From an uncultured Clostridia bacterium (lineage in GTDB: Bacteria; Bacillota; Clostridia; Oscillospirales; Oscillospiraceae): a stretch of 6,742 nucleotides of DNA. A program made the translations under genes and the position numbers. The notes under the pieces are model-generated. The model worked only from the letters and a program-made list of their open reading frames with translations. It did not search any database and had not been told where the DNA came from. Numbering within the stretch: the first letter of the stretch is position 1; each line of letters starts with the position of its first letter. This document shows positions 1 to 5,144 of this stretch, piece by piece. The stretch lies in NCBI GenBank assembly GCA_945910975.1, contig CAMDZY010000097.1:1-6742 (forward strand), given 5' to 3'.

Positions 1-3000
1 GGCCGTAGTGATCGCGCCGTTGTCCCAATCGTGACCCAGCGCAGGAACCTCTTTTTGTGCAGTAAGCACTGCATTACATACGGAGCAGTGGCTACCCTCG
101 GTCTTGCCGGATGCGGTGCAGGTCGGTGCAACTGCCGGGTCGGTGACCACGGTATGGTCAACCTTTGCAATCACTTCTGTTCTGGTTTCGCCGCAACGCG
201 TACAGGTATAGGTCTTGATGCCTTCCGCAATACAGGTTGCAGACTTTGTAATTGTGCCATTGTCCCATGCGTGCGCGCCGATCGGAGCATTGGTATCATA
301 GCGATATTCGGTTCTGGTTTCTACCTGGCGCGTACTGCCGGCTGTGACCTGATTTTCGCTCCAATTGCTCCAGTCGCCCCACTTTTCATAGGTGAACTGT
401 TTGCGATAGTCTGTGTAGCTTCTTGTATAGACCGGCACATAGAAGTATAGATATGTATCGTAGCACACACTGGATTGGTTGTAGTACGCATACCATACAA
501 AGCCGTTCTTCGAATAGGATTCCAGTGAGCTGGGAGCTGTTGTGCTGTAGAAGGCATGGAAACCGGTGTAACGGGAGGTATACTGGTCATTGATCCAACG
601 GTATACCGGAGGCCCGCCATAATGTGAGCCATCATTGTTCACGCCATTGTAGCACCAGTGCCAATAGATGTAGCCTTTCGTATTGTCGGAGCCGACCGTT
701 CTCTTGGTTGTTGCAGTTTCCGATGCGGTCGGTGCAGATTTATGGTACTGATTATAAAAGCTGTTGGATGTATCGAATCCGCCGGGGAAGTTGGCATATT
801 CCACATTACCGGAGCCGGACTGCACCCAAGTGCTGCCGGTCTGTTCGTAGCCGTTCATGGAGGTGTCATAAGAGGTGGTCTTTACGCGATCTCTGTAGCG
901 ATAAACCGTTCTGGTCTGGATTCTGGAGGCCTCCATTCCCTCGGGAGGTGCTTCGGTGCTCCAATCGCTCCAGGCGGGGTCGGGGTACTCTTTGTAAGAA
1001 TCGCCGCAGGCCGAGCAGGTGTAGAGCGTGTAGCCAAGGGTCAGGCAGTCGCCTTTTATCTGTTCTGCAACATAGTTATGTCCGGTTGCCTCTGTGTAAT
1101 TATCGACCTTGGTTACGCCGCAGACGGTGCAGGCAAAGGTGGTGTAGCCCTTTTCCGTACAGGTGGGCGGGGTGACTGTGCCTTCGTTATAACGATGGCC
1201 GGCAGCATCGACATAATTGTCGACCTTGGTCGCGCCACAGACGGTGCAGGCAAAGGTGGTGTAGCCCTTTTCCGTGCAGGTGGGCTGGGTGACGGTGCCT
1301 GCGTTATAGGTATGGCCGGTCGGGTCAACATAGTTGTCCACATACTGTTCCCCACAGCCGGTGCAAGTGTAGGTAGTATAGCCCCTCTCCGTGCAGGTAG
1401 GCGGTGTGACGACGCCTGCGCCATAGCTATGTACGTGGACAGAATCCAGATTCCACCGCTGCGCATCCCCCCAGTTTGGCGTCCAGCACTGAATGTTTCT
1501 GCCGTCCTCCATAATGCCGCCGCTGACATCCAACGCCAAACTGTTGCACTTGGAAATCAGCACATAGGTGCCGTCATAGGCAACGACTGACCATCTTTGT
1601 GCATCTGTGTCGTTCGAGGCATACTGTAAAATATTGGTGCCATTGACAGTGGCGGCGCCACTCACATTCAGAACCATTCCGGAGTTCACGTTTGTGATGG
1701 TATAATAGCCGTCATCGTTCCATGTAAATCTAAATTTCTGGCTGTCTTTGTCACGTGCAGACCAAAGGTGGACATTTTTGCCGCTCTCAGTCGATGCTTC
1801 GGCAATATCCAATCTGAAGCCTGTATTGGAGGAATTGGTGATGCGGTAGATTCCATCCGGAATTACCGCCTGACGGGTCAGAACCCACTTCTGCGCCGTA
1901 GTTGCATTGGGCGTGTAGCACTCGATGTTCTGTCCGTCCGTCGGCTGACCGCCGCCGGTCATGTCCACCGCCAAACCGTTGCACTTGGCGATGATCATGT
2001 AAGAGCCGTCACCGTTGTCGCGCAGGCTCCATTGCTGGGCGGTGCCGCCGTTGTATGTGCATTGCCAAAGATTCGTGCCGCTTTCTGTTTTGGCGTACGG
2101 CACATCCAGATAATGGCCGGAATTCAGGTTCTGAATGGTGTAGATGCCGCTGCCCATGTAATAGAAAACCCATTTTTGGCTGTTGCCATTATTGGCCTTC
2201 TGAACCTGGACATTATTTCCGCTGTCTTTTCCCGAATTTTCGACATCAATGCAAAAGGTGGCATCTGCCAGATTTCCCAATGCGAAAACGCCGCTGGGAA
2301 TCACCGCGCCGCCGTCCGGAATGCTGGGTTCGGTGGAGCAGGAGGTAAAGCCGGGGAAGTGGCGCACGGAATTGACGTAGGATGCGAAGGAGGAATAGCC
2401 GAAGCTATTGTTGATATCCCAGTTCCACATCTTTACCGAGTTCGACCACATACGGTCGATCAGGTTATAGGTGCGGTTGCCGTCGGTGCCGTTCCAGACC
2501 TGGCTTTCAGTGTTCCAGCCTGCCCAGTCGCCCCAGATCAGGAAATAACCGCCGCCCATGCGCGAGTCATTTTGTCCGAGGGAGAACTTGTTCTGATTTG
2601 CAATCGGTGTATCAACGGTATAGAGCTTACCGGGATTCCAGCCGCCGCCCTGGCTGCCGGCATCATTATAATAACACGTTGGCTTGCACGTATCGCCGCA
2701 GCCGGAATAAATCCAGTCTTCCGTGGCATGGTGGAACGCCCACTGGAGGCAGTTCCTATCACGCGCATCGCCTTGCGAGCTGTTGTAACGAAGCACATAA
2801 TAGGTGAAGTTATTGATGCAGTTGTAAACTGTCCGTCCGTCGCTAACATATCTATCTACAGTTGCATTCTTAGAATTGTCCCAAACGCAGATCTGCAAAT
2901 TCGGATCCAGTGCCACAGAGGAGCTGCCATAGAGGTAGTCATTGAAGGCACGCACGGAGTAGCCCTGATTGCGGAGCATCGAGGTGACCTCGTTGATGTA

Positions 3001-4158
3001 GCTGACGAAGGTAGAATAGTTCAAGGTGCCACGGATTTCATCCGCGCCGATGTTCATCTTGCGGCAGCCAAGATCCTTGAAGAACTTGGCATAGCCGTCG
3101 ATCAGTGCCAAGGACAGATTCTTGGTGTAATCGTTGGTGATGTCCAGGGTGCCCCAGTTGCCGGAGGAAGTATTGCTATAGCCGGAGTTCCACCAATAGA
3201 GCTTGGAGGGACGGTCGGAGTAATTCTTTCCGTTGTAGTTAAAGGTAAACCAGTTGTTGGCGCCGGAGGAGGTGTAGCGGTCGATCAGGTAATCGCAGTG
3301 GCCGGGCACATCCACAGCAGGGATGATTTCGATGTGATACTTCTTTGCCGTTGCCACAATGTCGCGAATCTGCGAGGCACTATAGTTGCTGCTGGCATTG
3401 GGGTCAGGATAACTGCTTGCCCAAGAAGCCGCCTTATAGCCGCAAATCCAGCTGAAATCATTGCCGTTGGCATCTGCACCGTCCGACCAGATGTTCATAT
3501 GGATGCCCTGGTCTTCGGTCATGTGCAATTCCAGTGCGTTGTAGCCCATCCAAGACATTTCGCGGATCAGGTTCTTGATCCACTCGACCGACCAATACTT
3601 TCTGGCGCAGTCGAGCTGAACCGTACGTTCCCTTGTGTCAGGGCCGTCTGTTATGGTGCAGCAATCAACGGCGCTGTTGCCATTGACGATCATGCTCTTT
3701 AACACGGTCTGCAAGCCATAGTGCAGGCCGTTGTAGCTGTAATCGCCGTAGTAGCTGTCCACGCTGCCGGTGGAATAATAGACCTTGATATTGTTGGTGG
3801 TGACGGCGATTCTGTAGCTTTCCGCGCCCAGATCGGACGTTGGAACCAGCACAATATCGCCCTTCTTTGCTTCCGACTCTGCACCATAAACAATGGGCAT
3901 TGTCTTGCCGCCAGGTTTTCCGGCTGCATAGAAGCTTGCTGCTGCAACCTGTGCAGTTTCTAGCAACTTGCCGCTTGGCGCGCCATTTGACACGACAAAC
4001 ATCCGTGCCGTGGTGGCCAATGTAAAGCTGCCACTTCCGGCGCTGTAGCTGTCCACAAGACTGGACACTGCACCGTTATTGGCAGCCACTGCCGGCACTG
4101 CAAACATACCAAATATGATTGCAACACACAGCAAGCAAGAAATAATACGTTTCATCAT
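1..4158 (-). CDS. Secreted GH20 beta-N-acetylhexosaminidase-like enzyme with ricin-B lectin modules and Cys-rich repeats (partial, C-terminus outside window)
   Basis: An open frame of 1386 codons without a stop runs off the left edge. A signal peptide (residues 1-25, MMKRIIS then a hydrophobic core, AVA/A cleavage) indicates export. Residues about 30-170 resemble the GH20 N-terminal domain. Residues about 175-600 are the catalytic barrel: VQLDCARKYW with R186, LELHMTEDQG with H212 and D216, VDVPGH with H287, the catalytic pair NIGADEI (D373, E374), and LIWGDW (W542). In the family the Asp orients the substrate 2-acetamido group and the Glu is the general acid. Two ricin-B trefoils follow (about 625-762 and 766-906), with QxW motifs ending at W663, W710, W758, then F809, W856, W902. 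Cys-rich repeats and a WSxWS-bracketed module complete the visible part. The start is the first of two ATGs, with AGAAGGGG upstream. It probably removes terminal GlcNAc/GalNAc or lacto-N-biose from glycans outside the cell; substrate and anchoring cannot be decided from the window. Confidence 0.93.
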   Translation of the reverse strand, partial: MMKRIISCLLCVAIIFGMFAVPAVAANNGAVSSLVDSYSAGSGSFTLATTARMFVVSNGAPSGKLLETAQVAAASFYAAGKPGGKTMPIVYGAESEAKKGDIVLVPTSDLGAESYRIAVTTNNIKVYYSTGSVDSYYGDYSYNGLHYGLQTVLKSMIVNGNSAVDCCTITDGPDTRERTVQLDCARKYWSVEWIKNLIREMSWMGYNALELHMTEDQGIHMNIWSDGADANGNDFSWICGYKAASWASSYPDPNASSNYSASQIRDIVATAKKYHIEIIPAVDVPGHCDYLIDRYTSSGANNWFTFNYNGKNYSDRPSKLYWWNSGYSNTSSGNWGTLDITNDYTKNLSLALIDGYAKFFKDLGCRKMNIGADEIRGTLNYSTFVSYINEVTSMLRNQGYSVRAFNDYLYGSSSVALDPNLQICVWDNSKNATVDRYVSDGRTVYNCINNFTYYVLRYNSSQGDARDRNCLQWAFHHATEDWIYSGCGDTCKPTCYYNDAGSQGGGWNPGKLYTVDTPIANQNKFSLGQNDSRMGGGYFLIWGDWAGWNTESQVWNGTDGNRTYNLIDRMWSNSVKMWNWDINNSFGYSSFASYVNSVRHFPGFTSCSTEPSIPDGGAVIPSGVFALGNLADATFCIDVENSGKDSGNNVQVQKANNGNSQKWVFYYMGSGIYTIQNLNSGHYLDVPYAKTESGTNLWQCTYNGGTAQQWSLRDNGDGSYMIIAKCNGLAVDMTGGGQPTDGQNIECYTPNATTAQKWVLTRQAVIPDGIYRITNSSNTGFRLDIAEASTESGKNVHLWSARDKDSQKFRFTWNDDGYYTITNVNSGMVLNVSGAATVNGTNILQYASNDTDAQRWSVVAYDGTYVLISKCNSLALDVSGGIMEDGRNIQCWTPNWGDAQRWNLDSVHVHSYGAGVVTPPTCTERGYTTYTCTGCGEQYVDNYVDPTGHTYNAGTVTQPTCTEKGYTTFACTVCGATKVDNYVDAAGHRYNEGTVTPPTCTEKGYTTFACTVCGVTKVDNYTEATGHNYVAEQIKGDCLTLGYTLYTCSACGDSYKEYPDPAWSDWSTEAPPEGMEASRIQTRTVYRYRDRVKTTSYDTSMNGYEQTGSTWVQSGSGNVEYANFPGGFDTSNSFYNQYHKSAPTASETATTKRTVGSDNTKGYIYWHWCYNGVNNDGSHYGGPPVYRWINDQYTSRYTGFHAFYSTTAPSSLESYSKNGFVWYAYYNQSSVCYDTYLYFYVPVYTRSYTDYRKQFTYEKWGDWSNWSENQVTAGSTRQVETRTEYRYDTNAPIGAHAWDNGTITKSATCIAEGIKTYTCTRCGETRTEVIAKVDHTVVTDPAVAPTCTASGKTEGSHCSVCNAVLTAQKEVPALGHDWDNGAITTA
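34..273 (-). repeat. Second block of His/Cys repeats in the GH20 protein (R5-R6, continuing left)
   Basis: After the WSxWS module the repeat array resumes. Unit R5 is residues 1296-1334 (39 residues; C1309, C1319, C1322, C-x9-C-x2-C) and R6 is residues 1335-1375 (41 residues; C1347, C1358, C1361, C-x10-C-x2-C). A seventh unit begins at H1376 (HDWDNGAITTA) and is cut by the window edge. R5 and R6 are more diverged from R1-R3 than those are from each other. More repeats, and perhaps a cell-wall attachment signal, may lie further left. Confidence 0.85.
289..972 (-). other. Tyr/Trp/Ser-rich module bracketed by WSxWS motifs, within the GH20 protein
   Basis: Residues 1063-1290 interrupt the Cys repeat array. 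The segment opens with WSDWS (W1063, W1066) followed by TRTVYRYRDR, and the same signature recurs near its end: WGDWSNWS (W1260, W1263, W1266) then ETRTEYRYD. Between them lie about 170 residues very rich in Tyr, Ser, Thr, Asn and Trp, including GYIYWHWCYN, FHAFYSTTAPSS and YFYVPVYTRSYTDYRKQFTYE. The WSxWS plus R-T-x-Y-R-Y pattern recalls thrombospondin type-1 or cytokine-receptor motifs, but I cannot assign it to either. I recall similar segments in other clostridial surface proteins and know no family name for it. Confidence 0.7.
976..1431 (-). repeat. Tandem array of four ~39-residue His/Cys repeats in the GH20 protein (R1-R4)
   Basis: Residues 910-948, 949-987 and 988-1026 are three units of exactly 39 residues; a fourth, diverged unit covers 1027-1061. 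Each starts with His (GHxY at unit junctions) and carries C-x9-C-x2-C within PTCTEKGYTTFACTVCG-like sequence (C922/932/935, C961/971/974, C1000/1010/1013, C1038/1048/1051). At the DNA level R2 and R3 share 38 identical bases (1121-1158 and 1238-1275, offset 117 bp), so duplication is fairly recent or homogenised. Repeats of this look are common in C-terminal parts of clostridial surface proteins. Their function is not known to me; a spacer or metal-stabilised stalk is possible. Confidence 0.9.
1441..2286 (-). other. Two ricin-B-type beta-trefoil lectin modules (CBM13-like) within the GH20 protein
   Basis: Residues about 625-906 form two consecutive trefoil-like units, each with three subdomains closed by a QxW-type motif. 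Unit 1 has QKW (W663), QQW (W710) and QKW (W758). Unit 2 has QKF (F809, a conservative Trp-to-Phe change), QRW (W856) and QRW (W902). Recurrent phrases such as NLNSGHYLDV, CNGLAVDM, VNSGMVLNV and CNSLALDV are typical of RICIN/RicinB_lectin_2 domains, which bind galactose- or GalNAc-type sugars. They presumably tether the enzyme to its glycan substrate. Module boundaries are approximate. Confidence 0.85.
4081..4158 (-). other. Signal peptide of the GH20 protein
   Basis: The first 26 residues have the layout of a Sec/signal peptidase I leader. MMKR supplies the positive N-region, a hydrophobic stretch (IISCLLCVAIIFGMFAV) forms the core, and PAVAA provides an Ala-x-Ala site, so cleavage is likely after A25 or A26. 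There is no lipobox: the two Cys residues lie inside the hydrophobic core and are not followed by a mature lipoprotein start. The mature protein would begin near AANNGAVSS. Confidence 0.85.
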
Positions 4159-4168
4159 TGAGATCAAA

Positions 4169-4176
4169 CCCCTTCT
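4169..4176 (-). promoter_or_regulatory. Ribosome binding site of the GH20 gene
   Basis: The minus strand reads AGAAGGGG, 10 nt before the first ATG (4158) and 13 nt before the second (4155). The spacing favours the first ATG, although both give the same signal peptide. Confidence 0.75.
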
Positions 4177-4201
4177 CTTCTCAATAATTTTTTGCAGGGG
4201 T

Positions 4202-4230
4202 ATTATACATCAGCCTTTCCCAATTTGCAA
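4202..4230 (-). promoter_or_regulatory. Sigma-A type promoter of the GH20 gene
   Basis: The minus strand has TTGCAA (4230-4225), a 17-nt spacer and a perfect TATAAT (4207-4202). Transcription would start near 4195, giving a leader of about 37 nt before the ATG at 4158. An A/T-rich tract directly upstream (about 4235-4260) could serve as an UP element. TGCAAA boxes overlap and flank the site. Confidence 0.8.
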
Positions 4231-4273
4231 CCATATTTGCAGTATTTTTTTAATATTTTTGCACTATTGTCTT

Positions 4274-4393
4274 TTACATTGCCGTGTTTTTCCCTTGTTG
4301 GGGCGCCATATGGCGCATATTCGTGACCATATCGTCAAAATTTTTCTCGGCGTCTTTTGCTTTTTGGGCAACTTGCCTATATCTTTTGCCCAA
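4274..4393 (-). CDS. Possible 39-residue small protein with TTG start (unrecognised)
   Basis: On the minus strand a GGAGG Shine-Dalgarno (4406-4402) lies 8 nt before a TTG at 4393. This opens a 39-codon frame ending in TAA at 4276-4274. The product would be basic and amphipathic (begins MGKRYRQVAQKAKDAEK, followed by NFDDMVTNMRHMAPQQ), with no signal peptide or membrane segment. It ends about 70 nt upstream of the GH20 -10 box, so it would need its own promoter; none clear is seen. The inverted repeat and the 14-bp palindrome fall inside it. I recognise no family. It may be chance, since short frames with a good Shine-Dalgarno occur at random. Confidence 0.3.
   Translation of the reverse strand: MGKRYRQVAQKAKDAEKNFDDMVTNMRHMAPQQGKNTAM
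4303..4316. promoter_or_regulatory. Perfect 14-bp palindrome, possible operator
   Basis: The sequence GCGCCATATGGCGC is a perfect inverted repeat with no loop, so it is more likely a dimeric protein-binding site than an RNA hairpin. It lies about 75 bp upstream of the -35 box of the GH20 promoter and nearly 380 bp from the Asp23 promoter. No regulator gene is in the window. The role is inferred only from symmetry and position. Confidence 0.35.
4364..4393. repeat. 8-bp inverted repeat with 14-nt loop
   Basis: TTGGGCAA (4364-4371) and TTGCCCAA (4386-4393) are exact inverted copies separated by 14 nt. As RNA they could form an 8-bp stem on either strand. There is no convincing U-tract directly after the stem, so this is not called a terminator. 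It overlaps the TTG start of the possible small ORF, so a translation-control hairpin is conceivable if that ORF is real. Confidence 0.4.
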
Positions 4394-4441
4394 GACTGCA
4401 ACCTCCGTTTTGAATATTTATTCGTAATAACTTGATGTGAT

Positions 4442-4470
4442 TTGCATGAACCGATCCGGCCTGTTACAAT
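4442..4470 (+). promoter_or_regulatory. Orphan rightward promoter-like sequence
   Basis: TTGCAT (4442-4447), a 17-nt spacer and TACAAT (4465-4470) resemble a sigma-A promoter pointing toward the Asp23 gene. Transcription from about 4477 would give a leader of nearly 290 nt. The only frame on the way with an ATG is a 41-codon one (4565-4690) without a Shine-Dalgarno. It could be a second promoter of the operon, a small RNA promoter, or chance. Confidence 0.4.
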
Positions 4471-4693
4471 TTTACACATTTTGGAATTGCGCATTTTCCG
4501 AAAACTTGGGAAGCTCCGGATAAATTGGGTACGCAGATCGCGCCGTCCGGTTTTTCGTCAAATTATGCAAAAGACGCGCGGGAATCCTGACGAATTTCAA
4601 ACGGATTTTGTGCGATTTGACGGAAAAGATGCAAGTAAGCTGCGTGCCAAGGCGTCAGGCGTAATTAAATCGGAGGTTCCCCTGAAATAACAC

Positions 4694-4722
4694 TTGTGCT
4701 TTTTGCCATTATGGTGTATACT
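4694..4722 (+). promoter_or_regulatory. Sigma-A type promoter of the Asp23-fakA operon
   Basis: TTGTGC (4694-4699), a 17-nt spacer and TATACT (4717-4722) sit directly before the operon. Transcription would start near 4729, with a leader of about 40 nt ending in the Shine-Dalgarno AAGGAGGT (4756-4763). Confidence 0.75.
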
Positions 4723-4769
4723 ATCAGTAAGTGTAGGCATATTGCCCCAAATTGCAAGGAGGTATCACT

Positions 4770-5123
4770 ATGACACGCATAAACACCGGCAATGGCGTTA
4801 TCACCATTAGTAACAACGTTTACACCACGATCGCCGGTATTGCTGCTACCAACTGCTTCGGCGTCAAGGGCATGGCCATCCGCTCGATGAAGGACGGACT
4901 GGTTCATCTGCTGCGGCGGGAAGCAATCGGCAAGGGCGTCCGCGTTACGTCAAACGATGACAATTCAATTTCAATTGATCTGCATATTATGGTCGATCAC
5001 GGTATCAACATCTCCGCTGTTGCCGATTCCATCATCTCTCAGGTTCGCTATGTTGTGACCAAAAACACCGGCACCGAGGTTAAGGCCGTCAACGTTTTGG
5101 TCGACTCTATTGTTCTGGACTAA
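4770..5123 (+). CDS. Asp23/Gls24 family envelope stress response protein (YloU-like)
   Basis: This is a complete 117-residue protein. The start is the ATG at 4770, because AAGGAGGT lies 6 nt upstream; a TTG at 4752 in the same frame precedes that site and is unlikely to be used. Its plan fits the Asp23/Gls24 (DUF322) family: GVITISNNVYTTIAGIAA near the N-terminus, NCFGVKGM, GVRVTSNDDNSISIDLHIMV, VADSIISQVRYVV, and the ending TGTEVKAVNVLVDSIVLD. No signal peptide or membrane segment is present, so it is cytoplasmic. In staphylococci Asp23 is membrane-associated through a partner and linked to cell-envelope homeostasis; the exact role of the YloU type is less clear. It sits 21 nt before fakA, the conserved yloU-yloV order of Firmicutes, so co-transcription is very likely. 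Confidence 0.93.
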   Translation: MTRINTGNGVITISNNVYTTIAGIAATNCFGVKGMAIRSMKDGLVHLLRREAIGKGVRVTSNDDNSISIDLHIMVDHGINISAVADSIISQVRYVVTKNTGTEVKAVNVLVDSIVLD

Positions 5124-5131
5124 GCACGTAC

Positions 5132-5137
5132 GGAGGT
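5132..5137 (+). promoter_or_regulatory. Ribosome binding site deciding the GTG start of fakA
   Basis: GGAGGT lies 7 nt before the GTG at 5145. No ATG occurs in this frame until well inside the conserved DhaL domain (codon 45, in the DGDTGTNM motif), so GTG must be the start. Confidence 0.8.
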
Positions 5138-5144
5138 TAACACA

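Larger units (their letters stand above)
4159..4769. other. Divergent intergenic region between the GH20 gene and the Asp23-fakA operon
   Basis: About 610 bp separate the two oppositely oriented starts. The left 100 bp are strongly A/T-rich and hold the leftward promoter; the right 80 bp hold the rightward promoter. The middle (about 4270-4690) contains a palindrome, an inverted repeat, one possible small ORF on the minus strand and one orphan promoter-like sequence on the plus strand. I see no tRNA, riboswitch, intrinsic terminator with a U-tract, or insertion sequence. Many Firmicutes have rpmB (L28) divergent to this operon; neither rpmB nor a remnant of it is visible here. Confidence 0.7.

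Noticed and set aside
31..450. 139-codon plus-strand frame rich in Cys
   Set aside because: The Cys and Gly content comes from reading the repeat region of the GH20 gene backwards. No start signal is seen.
976..1431. CRISPR-like array suggested by regular spacing
   Set aside because: The 117-bp period is exactly 39 codons in frame, and the whole unit, not a short repeat between unique spacers, is conserved. It is a protein repeat.
658..1590. 310-codon plus-strand frame with internal repeats
   Set aside because: Its repeats are the antisense reading of the His/Cys repeats of the GH20 protein.
1768..3702. 644-codon plus-strand open frame
   Set aside because: It lies antisense to the GH20 catalytic and lectin modules, which carry clear family motifs, a signal peptide, RBS and promoter. 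The plus-strand product is an Ile/Val/Ala-rich composition without recognisable motifs.
4364..4393. Intrinsic terminator at the TTGGGCAA/TTGCCCAA inverted repeat
   Set aside because: The stem is only 8 bp with a 14-nt loop and no run of U follows directly on either strand. The region is also divergent, where no transcript is expected to end.
4079..4435. 118-codon plus-strand frame with hydrophobic segments
   Set aside because: It begins inside the signal peptide region of the GH20 gene and crosses its promoter; there is no Shine-Dalgarno. The apparent hydrophobicity comes from T-rich intergenic DNA.
4264..4494. 76-codon minus-strand frame, Lys/Arg-rich
   Set aside because: There is no ribosome binding site at its ATG. 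The shorter TTG frame overlapping it has the better initiation signal.
4442..4690. 82-codon plus-strand frame starting at TTG
   Set aside because: Its TTG coincides with the -35 box of a promoter-like sequence, no Shine-Dalgarno precedes it or its internal ATG at 4565, and I recognise no family.
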